Below, one piece after another: positions 17,179 through 26,095 of a DNA stretch of 64,000 bases. Each line of letters opens with the position of its first letter. The first letter of the stretch is position 1. The notes beneath the pieces were generated by a model that was given only the letters and a program-made list of their open reading frames with translations, was not told the origin of the DNA and searched no databases. The translations under genes and the position numbers were made by a program. Source of the DNA: Pontibacter sp. E15-1 (GTDB lineage: Bacteria; Bacteroidota; Bacteroidia; Cytophagales; Hymenobacteraceae); NCBI RefSeq assembly GCF_022601975.1, contig NZ_JAKVIR010000001.1, forward strand, positions 307,049 to 371,048. The letters are read 5' to 3'.

Positions 17179-18846
17179 CTAGCTTCGCATCTGGTAATTA
17201 TACATCAGCTCATAGTACTGGTGGGCCATGCGGTCTGAGTCGAACTGCGGCACCACATTGCGCATACTCTGCTTCACCACGCGCATCCAGCGCTCGCGGT
17301 CGCGGTAGTAAGTGGGCACCACCTGCTGCTCCAGTATCTTCATCATGTTCTCGTAATCTTCCTGGTCCTGAAGCTCGTCGGGCAGCGAGGTATCGACCAC
17401 CGGAAACACGAAGCTGTTCTCCCCGTGGCGCGAAAACTCGGGCAGCCAACCGTCCTGCACCGATAAATTAACGGCCCCGTTCATGGCTGCCGTCATGCCG
17501 CTGGTGCCGGACGCCTCCCGAGGTCTGCGCGGCGTGTTTAGCCAGACATCGGCACCCTGCTTCAGTTTCCGCGACAGGGCCAGCTCATACCCCGTCAGTA
17601 CCGCCACATTGTCCAGTTTCTGCGAGATGTATACCAGCTTGTTAAACACGTGCACTGCGTTATGATCGAAAGGATATGGTTTTCCGGCCCAGATCACCTG
17701 CACTGGCATATCCTGCTTGTTCACAAACTTCACAAAACGCTCCAGGTCACGCACCAGCAGGTCGGCACGCTTGTAGGCGGCAAAGCGCCGCGCCCACACG
17801 ATAGTCAGCACATCCGGCTTGAAGAGCTTCCCGGTCTGGTCTGCCACCTCCTCAAAGAGACTGCGCTTCAGCTCTGCCTTGCGGCGCTGCATGGTCATGT
17901 CCTTGTTGTGTTCCTGGGCTTCCCAAAGCTGCTTGTCCATCCAGAAAGGCACGTTCTGGGCATTGGTGATCGACTTGATCTCGCAGATGTTCTCGTTTTC
18001 ATACCACATGCCGCGCGACACCTCGCCGTGCAAAGCGGACACGCCATTGGCAACCTTCGACAGCCGCAGGGCCACCAGGGTATGGTTGAACATCTGCCCG
18101 GGCGTGGTGGTCAGTTCCCGCACCTCCTCCAGGGCAAGGCCGTTGAAGAAGCTCATGTTGTGGAGCATCTGGATGTCGTGCTCCTCGTTGCCCGCCTTCT
18201 CGGGGGTATGGGTGGTAAACACCATGCGGCGGCGCACCTCGTCTTTCTTGCCATACTCCTGGTACAGGTGAAAGGCGAGCGGAAGCGCGTGCCCCTCGTT
18301 CATATGGTATGTTTCGGCTCCGCCGAGGGCCTCGATCACCTTGGCTCCGCCGATACCCAGTACAATGCTTTGGGCAATACGCGCGGTCGGCTCCGGGTCG
18401 TAGAGCCGGTTGGTGATGGTGCGGGCGAGGTGGTCGTTTTCAGGAACGTCAGTGGTCAGGAAGTATATCGGGGCTGTGCCAAAGGTTTCGGGCTTCAGCA
18501 CCATCGCCTTAACCAGCACCGGGTGGTTGTTTACCAGCACGCGCACCGTAATGCCACTGTCTTCCAGAAAGCTGTAGAACTTCTGCGTGAAGTGCGGGCG
18601 CATGCTCTGGTCCTCGTTCCGCTCCTGGTCGTAGTAACCGTATTTCCAGAGCATCCCTATACCCACCAGGTTCTGGCGCAAATCAAAGGCGCTGCGCATG
18701 TGCGAGCCTGCCAGGAAGCCCAGGCCCCCGGAGTAAATTTTCAGGGATTGGTCAATAGCGAACTCCATGCAGAAATACGCTGCGCGGCGGGTGTACTTCT
18801 CGTTTGCGTCGTAGGGGTGATACCACCTGTTATAGGATGAAGCCAT
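17179..18846 (-). CDS. glgP: Alpha-glucan phosphorylase family protein (GT35, short form) with Thr at the PLP-Lys position
   Basis: The 555-residue protein is clearly related to short alpha-glucan phosphorylases: FCMEFAIDQSLKIYSGGLGFLAGSH at the N-terminus, YHMNEGHALPLAFHL, VFTTHTPEKAGNE, WARRFAAYKRADLL and VIWAGKPYPFD. The C-terminal motif reads REASGTSGMTAAMNGAVNLS, in which Thr452 stands where canonical phosphorylases have the Schiff-base lysine for PLP (EASGTxxMK). The codon is ACG and I rechecked the frame. If real, PLP would be absent or bound differently, so phosphorolysis is doubtful; I recall similar M-T motifs in other Bacteroidota homologues but cannot verify that here. It would otherwise release glucose 1-phosphate from glycogen. 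Confidence 0.85.
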   Translation of the reverse strand: MASSYNRWYHPYDANEKYTRRAAYFCMEFAIDQSLKIYSGGLGFLAGSHMRSAFDLRQNLVGIGMLWKYGYYDQERNEDQSMRPHFTQKFYSFLEDSGITVRVLVNNHPVLVKAMVLKPETFGTAPIYFLTTDVPENDHLARTITNRLYDPEPTARIAQSIVLGIGGAKVIEALGGAETYHMNEGHALPLAFHLYQEYGKKDEVRRRMVFTTHTPEKAGNEEHDIQMLHNMSFFNGLALEEVRELTTTPGQMFNHTLVALRLSKVANGVSALHGEVSRGMWYENENICEIKSITNAQNVPFWMDKQLWEAQEHNKDMTMQRRKAELKRSLFEEVADQTGKLFKPDVLTIVWARRFAAYKRADLLVRDLERFVKFVNKQDMPVQVIWAGKPYPFDHNAVHVFNKLVYISQKLDNVAVLTGYELALSRKLKQGADVWLNTPRRPREASGTSGMTAAMNGAVNLSVQDGWLPEFSRHGENSFVFPVVDTSLPDELQDQEDYENMMKILEQQVVPTYYRDRERWMRVVKQSMRNVVPQFDSDRMAHQYYELMYNYQMRS

Positions 18847-19126
18847 AAGCTGTCTTTTCTTTTTTTGTTAAGTGTCAGGTATAAACCGGGGCAGAAAGCC
18901 TTTCTGGAGCTATCGGTCAACGATGCCTCGGGCATAAAATTTCAACCGGCCTGATAAATAGCTTAAACCTACGCATTTACCAGGTATATGCCTACGGTTT
19001 TATGGTGGTAGTTGGTTGCCGGTCTGATTCCCTCCCACCTGCTCCTCCCCTTACATTATTCCGATATATGCCTTCAGGGCTTCTTTTCTTGCTCTTGCGC
19101 CTCAAAAAAAGTATATCAAAATTTTG
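18847..19126. other. Divergent intergenic region
   Basis: It lies between the phosphorylase (minus) and the GbsR-type regulator (plus). I see no gene. The last 60 bases before the regulator hold a good promoter and dyads, listed next. Confidence 0.4.
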
Positions 19127-19187
19127 GTTCTCAAAAGTTGGAACTAACAGAACTATCTTTACCTTTGCACTGTTCGGATAACAGAAC
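19127..19187 (+). promoter_or_regulatory. Promoter plus two GTTC-GAAC dyads of the efflux regulator
   Basis: A textbook Bacteroidota promoter is present: TTG at 19138-19140, 19 bp spacer, TACCTTTG at 19160-19167. Dyad one (GTTC-N10-GAAC, 19127-19144) covers the -33 element; dyad two (GTTC-N8-GAAC, 19172-19187) covers the start site region. This arrangement suggests autorepression by the MarR-type product encoded just downstream. A third dyad is at 19702-19719. Confidence 0.7.
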
Positions 19188-19202
19188 AAAAGATACTGCT
19201 TT

Positions 19203-19679
19203 ATGAACATACAACTCGACGACAGGAGAAAAGCGCTGATTGAGAAGCTCGGCATTGCAAATGAGGAAAAAGGATTTCAGCCGGTTGCAGGCCGCATCCT
19301 GGGTCTTCTGTATGTGTCCCCGCGCCCTGAACTTACTTTCGACGAGATACGGGAATCCCTGAACATCAGCAAGAGCGCCACCAGCACAGCCCTTAACCTG
19401 CTTATGCACATGGGCCGCGTCGATTATACCACCTTTTCAGGCGACCGCAAGCGCTACTTCCGGATTAAACTGGGCAATTGGCGAGAGGTGATACAGGAAG
19501 AAATGGAGCACATGGTGAAAATAAGCTATGTGCTGCAGGAGGTGCTGGAGGTAAGAAAGGCAGATAATACAGCAAACTTCAACTGCAACATAGAGGAGTT
19601 CACGAGCTTCCTGCAGTTTCTGTACAAAGACTTTCCGTCACTTCTGCAGCGTTGGGAAAAATCCAGGGGAAAAGAGTAG
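19203..19679 (+). CDS. GbsR/MarR family transcriptional regulator of the efflux operon
   Basis: The 158-residue protein has a winged helix-turn-helix at about residues 25-90: GRILGLLYVSPRPELTFDEIRESLNISKSATSTALNLLMHMG, then a wing (YTTFSGDRKRYFRI). The C-terminal helices (~95-155) would form the dimer. It most resembles the GbsR branch of MarR. It precedes a TolC-MFP-RND operon by ~80 bp, the usual place for its repressor, and GTTC-GAAC dyads occur before both its own gene and tolC. The inducer is unknown. Confidence 0.88.
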   Translation: MNIQLDDRRKALIEKLGIANEEKGFQPVAGRILGLLYVSPRPELTFDEIRESLNISKSATSTALNLLMHMGRVDYTTFSGDRKRYFRIKLGNWREVIQEEMEHMVKISYVLQEVLEVRKADNTANFNCNIEEFTSFLQFLYKDFPSLLQRWEKSRGKE

Positions 19680-19701
19680 CCTCTTTTTTTAAGCCTATAT
19701 A

Positions 19702-19719
19702 GTTCTTTTATTTCAGAAC
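19702..19719 (+). promoter_or_regulatory. Third GTTC-N10-GAAC dyad, upstream of the tolC-type gene
   Basis: GTTC and GAAC half-sites separated by 10 bp repeat the architecture at 19127-19144. It is 40 bp upstream of the outer-membrane factor gene, where a repressor could block the operon. Confidence 0.5.
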
Positions 19720-19758
19720 CAAACAATAAAATATAAACAGTTTAAAACAATACCCAAA

Positions 19759-21114
19759 GTGATTAAGAAATATTTTTTTATCAGTTTGATGCTTCTCTCC
19801 CTGCAACCAGCGTTTGCACAGGGCCCTGCAGCTGACCACCCTGCGATGGAGTTGACCCTGGAGGAGAGCATCCGATACGCCCTGGAGCATAGCCAAGACG
19901 TGAAAAAAGCGGGCTACGACGAGCAAATCGCTGACCAGATAATCCGTGAGACGAAGAGCGTGGGCCTGCCGCAGGTTACGGCAAGCGGCGGCCTCGACTA
20001 CTTCCCGGCCTTGCCCACGCAGATTCTGCCGGGTGCCCTCGCGGGCCAGCCGGGCACAGACATCCCGGTGCAGTTTGGTAAGGACTATAATGTAAAAGGC
20101 ACCGTGCAGGTCAACCAGCTGCTCTTTAACAAGTCGTACTTTGTGGGGCTGCAGGCCGCCAAAACCACTCAGGAGCTTTACCAGTTGCGCAAAACCATGG
20201 TGCAGGAAGACCTGATTTACAATATCGGCGCGGCCTACCTGCAGGCACTCCAGACAAAAGCGCAGTTTAACACCATCGAGGCGAACCTGGAAAGGCTGGC
20301 CCAACTGGAGAAGATCATGCAGCTGCAGTATGAGAACGACCTGGTGAAGAAGGTAGACGTGAACCGCATTAAGGTGAGCCGCACCAACCTGCAGAACCAG
20401 CAGCAGAGCCTGCAAACCGCTTTTGAGCAGCAGAAGAATATCCTGAAGTTTTTCATGGGTATGCCCCTGGAGCAGGAGATTAGCCTGCAGGACGCGGTGA
20501 TCCCGCTCGAAAACGTGGTGCCGGGCACTGTGGACGCCGCCACTGCCGCTACCCGCAAAACACAGTTCCAGTTACTCAACACCCAGAAACAGCTGACCAA
20601 TCTGCAGGAGAAAAACCTCCGGGCGGGCTATTACCCTACCCTCTCGGCTTATGGCCAGTATGGCTACCAGACCCAGCGAAACGAGCTGTTCGATAGTTCC
20701 ATACCCTACTTCAAGTCCTCGGTTGTGGGCCTGCAGGTGAGCATCCCGATCTTCGACGGCTTTAAGAAAAACGCCCAGATCCGGCAATCGCGACTGGAGC
20801 AGAAGAAGCTGACCGAAGACCTCGACAAGTTCACTGCCAACACGGCCACTACCCTCAGCAACGCCGTCAGCCAGCTGCAAAACAGCCAGGATGCGATAAA
20901 GGCGCAGGAGCAGAACGTGCACCTGGCCCAGGAGGTGTACGACACCACCAACCAGCTGTACAAAGAGGCCCTCTCGCCGCTCACCGACCTGCTGGAGTCA
21001 GAGGTGTCGCTGCGGGAGTCGCAGACAAACCTCAACAATGAGGTACTGAAGTATAAAATCGCCCAGCTGAACTATCTGCAGGCAACAGGAGAGCTAAACA
21101 CATTAATCAAGTAA
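19759..21114 (+). CDS. TolC family outer-membrane efflux protein
   Basis: The 451-residue protein starts with GTG at 19759, directly before a clean signal peptide (IKKYFFISLMLLSLQPAFAQ). The remainder shows the two OEP repeats with long heptad-rich helices (LTLEESIRYALEHSQDVKKAGYD; the second begins near residue 255) and the strand pieces of the outer barrel (YYPTLSAYGQYGY). It would form the trimeric exit duct for the pump encoded by the next two genes, 19 bp and further downstream. It is not a SusC-type protein. Confidence 0.93.
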   Translation: MIKKYFFISLMLLSLQPAFAQGPAADHPAMELTLEESIRYALEHSQDVKKAGYDEQIADQIIRETKSVGLPQVTASGGLDYFPALPTQILPGALAGQPGTDIPVQFGKDYNVKGTVQVNQLLFNKSYFVGLQAAKTTQELYQLRKTMVQEDLIYNIGAAYLQALQTKAQFNTIEANLERLAQLEKIMQLQYENDLVKKVDVNRIKVSRTNLQNQQQSLQTAFEQQKNILKFFMGMPLEQEISLQDAVIPLENVVPGTVDAATAATRKTQFQLLNTQKQLTNLQEKNLRAGYYPTLSAYGQYGYQTQRNELFDSSIPYFKSSVVGLQVSIPIFDGFKKNAQIRQSRLEQKKLTEDLDKFTANTATTLSNAVSQLQNSQDAIKAQEQNVHLAQEVYDTTNQLYKEALSPLTDLLESEVSLRESQTNLNNEVLKYKIAQLNYLQATGELNTLIK

Positions 21115-21133
21115 AAACACACCATACACGAAA

Positions 21134-22186
21134 ATGAAAAAGGTAATTTATATAGTAGTCGTACTTGTTGCGTTGGGCGCTATTGGCTTTAAGCTGATGA
21201 GCAACAAAGAGCAGATGGCCGCAAACGCAGCCGTAGCCGAAATCAGGAGCGACGCCATTCCGGTGACCGTGACGGAGATCGAAACGGCAAAGCTGGACAA
21301 GTCTTTCACGGCACAGGGTAACTTCGCCCCTATCCAGAGCCTGACGCTTCTGTCGGAGACACAGGGGCAGATCCAAAAAGTGTATAAGCGCAAGGGCGAT
21401 AAGGTGAAGGCCGGGGAGCTGCTGCTGCTGGTAGAGAACAACACCATGGCTGCTGACCTGGCAACTGCCCAGACCAACGCCGAGAAAGCGAAACGCGACC
21501 TGGAGCGCTTTGAGAACCTGGCTGCCGGCGATGCCATTACGCAAAGACAACTGGAAGACGCCCGCATGGCGGTGAAGTCTACACAAGGCCAGTTGGTAGC
21601 TGCCCGCCAGCGCCTGAACAAAACGCGCATTGTGGCCCCTATCAGCGGCGAAATCAACAACATATACATAGAAGTTGGCGCTTACCTGAGTATGAGCACT
21701 AAGCTGTACGACATCGTGAACGTGGACAAGCTGAAGCTGGAAGTGAAAGCCTCAGAAAGCGAAGTGCTGCTGATCAACAAGGGAGACAAGGTGACGGTGC
21801 AAGCCGACGCAGGCGCAGGACAGGAGTATGAGGGCGTGGTGACCGCCATCGCCGCACAAGCGGACCCTACCCTGAAGTTTGACGTGGAAATAGAAGTGAA
21901 AAACGCCGCCAACAACAACCTGAGAGCCGGTATGTATGGTACCGCCTTATTTGCCGTTGCAGATCAGCGCGAGGCCATTCTGTTACCGCGCGAAGCCATT
22001 GTCGGCAGCATCCAGAACCCCAGCGTGTACGTGGTGAAAGACCAGAAAGCAACCCTACGCAAAGTAAAAGTGGGCATCGTGACACAGGACAAGGTAGAGC
22101 TGCTGGAGGGTGTGCAGCCCGGAGAGCAGATTGTTAAAAGTGGCCAGATTAACCTGCGCGAAGGTATAAAAGTATCGGTGCTTTAA
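21134..22186 (+). CDS. RND efflux periplasmic adaptor subunit (membrane fusion protein)
   Basis: The 350-residue protein has an N-terminal membrane or signal anchor (VIYIVVVLVALGAIGFKL), a lipoyl/biotinyl-like half (SLTLLSETQGQIQKVYKRKGDKVKAGELLLLVEN), an alpha-helical hairpin (~100-155) and the second lipoyl half (LNKTRIVAPISGEINNIYIEVGAYLS), then beta-barrel and membrane-proximal domains. It would link the inner-membrane transporter to the TolC duct. It follows the tolC gene by 19 bp. Confidence 0.93.
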   Translation: MKKVIYIVVVLVALGAIGFKLMSNKEQMAANAAVAEIRSDAIPVTVTEIETAKLDKSFTAQGNFAPIQSLTLLSETQGQIQKVYKRKGDKVKAGELLLLVENNTMAADLATAQTNAEKAKRDLERFENLAAGDAITQRQLEDARMAVKSTQGQLVAARQRLNKTRIVAPISGEINNIYIEVGAYLSMSTKLYDIVNVDKLKLEVKASESEVLLINKGDKVTVQADAGAGQEYEGVVTAIAAQADPTLKFDVEIEVKNAANNNLRAGMYGTALFAVADQREAILLPREAIVGSIQNPSVYVVKDQKATLRKVKVGIVTQDKVELLEGVQPGEQIVKSGQINLREGIKVSVL

Positions 22187-22217
22187 TTTATCGGCATCAA
22201 AATCATCCCCTATGCCG

Positions 22218-22349
22218 CAAGTTTAGCGTCAGCGCAACTTGTGGCTGAGCATAGCGCCAGTTTGTAACTGGCTAAACTATAGTTAGGAATATGCCAGTTA
22301 CAAACTGGCGGCTAATAGCAACCACCAGTTACCGCTACGCTCAAACTGG
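22218..22349. repeat. REP-like palindrome cluster inside the efflux operon
   Basis: Four dyads occur in 132 bp between the adaptor and transporter genes: 22218-22241 (CAAGTT/CAACTTG stem), 22255-22272 (GCCAGTTtgtAACTGGC), 22293-22310 (the same dyad with its loop reversed) and 22325-22349 (CCAGTT/AAACTGG stem with a CGCTACGCT loop). The second and third are inverted copies of each other. Transcripts would fold here, possibly setting the relative level of pump and adaptor mRNA. The frame of the next gene runs open back through part of the cluster, but its real start is later. Confidence 0.65.
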
Positions 22350-22404
22350 CGGTATGTCTAAAGCTGTAAAAGCAATAACTTCTTTCTCAAGAGAACTCAA
22401 TAAA

Positions 22405-25400
22405 ATGAACATAACCAAATTATCCATACAGCGGTCTACTCTGGTCGTGGTGGTTTTTACCGTCCTCACGCTGCTCGGGGTTGCCAGCTACAATTCGCTT
22501 AACTACGAGCTGCTGCCCAAGTTCAGCCCACCGGTGCTCACCATCAGCACCATCTATCCGGGCGCTTCGCCAAACGAGGTAGAGAACTCGGTAACCAAGG
22601 AGATTGAAGACGCCCTGTCGTCGCTGGAGAACGTGAAGGAGATGAAAAGCACCTCTCTGGAGAGTTTCTCCATCATCACCATCCAGTTGAACCAGGGCAC
22701 CGATGTGGACCTGAGTTTGCAGGATGCACAGCGGAAGATCAACACCATCCTGGCCAAGCTGCCCGAAAACGCGGACGCCCCTACCCTGAACAAGTTCGAC
22801 TTCGACGACCTTCCGATCATCAAAATGGGGGCCACGGCGAATATGTCGGCCACGGAGTTTTATGACCTGATCGACAAGAAGATCAAGCCGGAGCTGTCGC
22901 GGGTACCGGGTATGGCAGCCATCAAGATTCTGGGAGGACAGGAGCGTGAGATCAAAGTGAACATCGACGCCAACAAACTGGAGGCCTATAACCTGTCTAT
23001 CCTGCAGGTGCAGCAGAAGATCCGCAACTCCAACCTCGACTTCCCAACCGGTAAGATCAAGCAGGAAAGCGGACAGACACAGATCCGGCTCGCCGGTAAG
23101 TTCCAGTCGCTGGAGCAGCTGCGTAACCTGATCCTCCGCGAAGACCAGAACGGGATTGTGCGCCTGGCAGACGTAGCGGAAGTACAGGACACACAAAAGG
23201 ACACGGAGGTGCTGACCCGCGTAAACTCGGCCCCATCGGTGGGTATCACGATTCAGAAGCAGTCCGACGCTAACGCCGTGGAAGTAAGCCGCCTGACAAA
23301 GGAAGCGCTTGCCAAACTGGAGCAAAGCTATGCCAGCCAGGGCCTGCACTTCAACGTTGCCAGCGACTCTTCTGACTTCACCCTGGAAGCCGCTGACTCC
23401 GTGATGCACGACTTGCTGATTGCGGTTATACTGGTGGCCGTGGTGATGCTGCTTTTCCTGCACTCGCTGCGCAACGCCGTGATTGTGATGATCTCCATCC
23501 CGGCCTCTTTGGTGGCCACGTTCATCGTTATATACCTGTTTGGCTACTCCCTGAACCTGATGTCCCTGCTGGCCCTCTCGCTGGTGGTGGGTATCCTGGT
23601 GGATGACGCCATTGTGGTGATCGAGAACATACACCGCCACATGGAGATGGGTAAGAAGCCCGCCCAGGCTGCCTACGACGGTATCCGGGAGATCATGGCA
23701 ACGGTAACATCCATCACGCTTGTAATCGTGGTTGTGTTTATACCAATCGCGCTTTCTTCCGGCCTGGTATCGGACATCCTGCGCCAGTTCGCGGTGGTGG
23801 TGGCTGTGGCAACCATGATTTCGCTGTTCGTGGCCTTTACCCTGATTCCGCTGCTGGCCAGCCGTTTCTCACGACTGGAGCATATCTCAGATAAAAACGT
23901 CTTCGGCAGGTTTATACTTGCTTTCGAGCGTTTCCTGGATCGCATCATCGACGGCTTCACGGCTACACTGAAGTGGGCCTTCAACCACAAGTTTATCACG
24001 CTGGCCGTAACCTTGCTCATGCTGGTGGGGTCGTTTATGCTGGTGCCATATGGCTTCATCGGTTCTGAGTTTATACCTGCCGGCGACCGCGGTGAGGTGA
24101 GCCTTCAGCTGGAGTTGCCGAAGAACGCCACGGTAGAGCAGACCAACTTTGCCACCCGGCAAGTGGAAAAGTACCTGGAGGCGATACCTGAAGTGGAGAA
24201 AGTGTTTACCACGGTAGGCACCACCTCCTCCTCGCAGGCTGGGCAAAACACCGCGTATAAAGCCGATGTGTCGGTGACGCTGGTGGACGTGAAGGAGCGC
24301 AGCTTCAGCACCGACCAGTTCAGCCGCCAGGCCAAAGCAGACATCGAAAGCAAACTGCCGGATGTGGAGGTGACCCCGGTTCCGGTAGGTCTGGTAGGAA
24401 CCGCCCAGGCGCCGATCCAGCTCATCGTCTCTGGCTCAAACCTGGACTCGGTGATGACTTTCGCGCAGCAAGTGATGGCTATCACGGAAAGCGTGGACGG
24501 TACGGTAGACGTGGACATGTCGGTAGAGGGCGGTAACCCGGAGATTGAAGTGGTGGTGGACCGCGATAAAATGGCCAACGTGGGCCTCTCGCTGGAAAAC
24601 GTGGGCGGGAGCATGCAGCTGGCCTTCAGCGGCAACTCCGACGTGACCTTCCGCTCCGGCACCGAAGACTATGACATCAACATCCGCCTGGACGAGTTTG
24701 ACCGCCGCAGCGTAACCGACATCGGCAACCTGTCTTTTGTGAACAGCCAGGGGCAATTGGTGCGCCTGGCGCAGTTCGCCGATATCCGACAGTCTACCGG
24801 TCCGTCGCAGTTGGAGCGGTATAACCGCGTGACTTCCGTGAACGTGAACTCACAGGTAATCGGCCGTCCGTCGGGCTCGGTAGGTGCCGACATCCAGGCT
24901 AAAATCGCTGAAGTGAACATGCCTGCCGGGGTGAGTATCGAGTTTGGCGGCAACCTGAAAAACCAGAGCGAAGGGTTCGGTACACTGGGTTTAGCCTTGC
25001 TGGCCTCCATCGTCTTCGTGTACCTGATCATGGTGGCACTGTATGACTCCTACGTGTATCCGCTGGTGGTGCTGTTCTCTATACCGCTGGCTATTATTGG
25101 TGCCCTGCTGGCCCTGGCGCTGGCTGCCCAGACGCTGAGTATCTTCTCTATCCTGGGTATCATCATGATGATCGGTCTGGTGGCCAAGAACGCGATCATG
25201 GTGGTAGACTTCACCAACAAGCTGAAGGACGAAGGTGTGTTTGTGAAAGACGCCCTGATTGAAGCGGTGAGAATCCGTTTCCGCCCGATCCTGATGACGA
25301 CGCTGGCGATGGTGATTGGCATGCTGCCGATTGCCCTGGCTGGTGGCTCCGTGGCCGCCACCAAGAACGGTCTGGCCTGGGCTCTGATCGGTGGCCTGAG

Positions 25401-25584
25401 CTCCTCCATGTTCCTGACCCTGATCGTGGTACCCGTGATCTACTATGGTTTCGACCGCATCCTGGCCAAGTTAGGTATGGATAAGAAAAACGTGATTGAG
25501 CTGGAAGACAAAACCATGGAGGAAATGGAGCGGGAGACTGCCTTGCTCGAGGAGCAGAAGATGGACCACGCCCACGCGTACTAA
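22405..25584 (+). CDS. RND family efflux transporter permease (HAE1-like)
   Basis: The ~1059-residue protein starts at ATG 22405 (MNITKLSIQRSTLVVVVFTVL), where the first membrane helix begins; an in-frame ATG at 22291 lies in the repeat cluster and is less likely. The two halves each have six TM helices and a large periplasmic loop. Marks include PGASPNEVENSVTKEIEDAL, the TM4 acidic pair in LVVGILVDDAIVVIENI, and the second-half IGLVAKNAIMVVDF. It would export drugs or lipophilic compounds using the proton motive force with the adaptor and TolC-like partner encoded upstream. Its substrate cannot be predicted from sequence. Confidence 0.95.
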   Translation: MNITKLSIQRSTLVVVVFTVLTLLGVASYNSLNYELLPKFSPPVLTISTIYPGASPNEVENSVTKEIEDALSSLENVKEMKSTSLESFSIITIQLNQGTDVDLSLQDAQRKINTILAKLPENADAPTLNKFDFDDLPIIKMGATANMSATEFYDLIDKKIKPELSRVPGMAAIKILGGQEREIKVNIDANKLEAYNLSILQVQQKIRNSNLDFPTGKIKQESGQTQIRLAGKFQSLEQLRNLILREDQNGIVRLADVAEVQDTQKDTEVLTRVNSAPSVGITIQKQSDANAVEVSRLTKEALAKLEQSYASQGLHFNVASDSSDFTLEAADSVMHDLLIAVILVAVVMLLFLHSLRNAVIVMISIPASLVATFIVIYLFGYSLNLMSLLALSLVVGILVDDAIVVIENIHRHMEMGKKPAQAAYDGIREIMATVTSITLVIVVVFIPIALSSGLVSDILRQFAVVVAVATMISLFVAFTLIPLLASRFSRLEHISDKNVFGRFILAFERFLDRIIDGFTATLKWAFNHKFITLAVTLLMLVGSFMLVPYGFIGSEFIPAGDRGEVSLQLELPKNATVEQTNFATRQVEKYLEAIPEVEKVFTTVGTTSSSQAGQNTAYKADVSVTLVDVKERSFSTDQFSRQAKADIESKLPDVEVTPVPVGLVGTAQAPIQLIVSGSNLDSVMTFAQQVMAITESVDGTVDVDMSVEGGNPEIEVVVDRDKMANVGLSLENVGGSMQLAFSGNSDVTFRSGTEDYDINIRLDEFDRRSVTDIGNLSFVNSQGQLVRLAQFADIRQSTGPSQLERYNRVTSVNVNSQVIGRPSGSVGADIQAKIAEVNMPAGVSIEFGGNLKNQSEGFGTLGLALLASIVFVYLIMVALYDSYVYPLVVLFSIPLAIIGALLALALAAQTLSIFSILGIIMMIGLVAKNAIMVVDFTNKLKDEGVFVKDALIEAVRIRFRPILMTTLAMVIGMLPIALAGGSVAATKNGLAWALIGGLSSSMFLTLIVVPVIYYGFDRILAKLGMDKKNVIELEDKTMEEMERETALLEEQKMDHAHAY

Positions 25585-25711
25585 GCCCTGCCCCCAGAAT
25601 GTATACCTGTGCTTTGCGGAGGCTTCCGGCTTCCGCAAAGCACAGCATTTTCGGACTACCCGTGCGCAGCCGCACAAGCCAAAGCAATAATTTCATTAAA
25701 CTCATACAGCC

Positions 25712-25984
25712 ATGCATACACAAAACTACACCCAACAGGCGATCGAGAAAGAAGTTGTGAAAGTAATCAGTTCCGTGACCCGAGTGTCGCCTGACCGCCT
25801 CCTGCAAGTCCGCGACCTGACCAGCCTGGGCCTCAGTATCCTGGATGTGGTGGATGTGATCCTGAAACTGGAGAAAATCTACCACCTGAATATCCCCGAC
25901 GAGGTGCCGGTATACTCTGTAGACGACTTTGTGGGGTATATCCAGAGCCAGCAGCAGCCTGCCCTTAGCGAAGCCTGCGTGTAA
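25712..25984 (+). CDS. Acyl-carrier-protein-like protein lacking the phosphopantetheine serine
   Basis: The 90-residue protein has the four-helix length and the helix-2 pattern of ACP (LTSLGLSILDVVDVILKLEKIYHLNIPDE). Aligned to the canonical L-G-x-D-S-L-D motif, Ser42 falls at the Asp position and Ile43 at the Ser that would carry phosphopantetheine; Leu44 and Asp45 match. The codons are AGT ATC CTG GAT, so it is not a frame error. A shift of one residue could make Ser42 the site, but spacing to the DVV motif would then be wrong. It follows the RND gene by ~130 bp. Its function, if not carrying an acyl chain, may be protein binding. Confidence 0.75.
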   Translation: MHTQNYTQQAIEKEVVKVISSVTRVSPDRLLQVRDLTSLGLSILDVVDVILKLEKIYHLNIPDEVPVYSVDDFVGYIQSQQQPALSEACV

Positions 25985-26095
25985 CGGCTATACCCTTACC
26001 CAGGCATGCCGCCGGGAATATTTATACCGAACGGCGAGCCAGAATTCCCCGCCCTGGCTTAACCCCTACTCGCTGCGTTCGTTTAGACTACTATA

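Noticed and set aside
22420..23640. 406-codon open frame on the minus strand
   Set aside because: It is antisense to the RND transporter.
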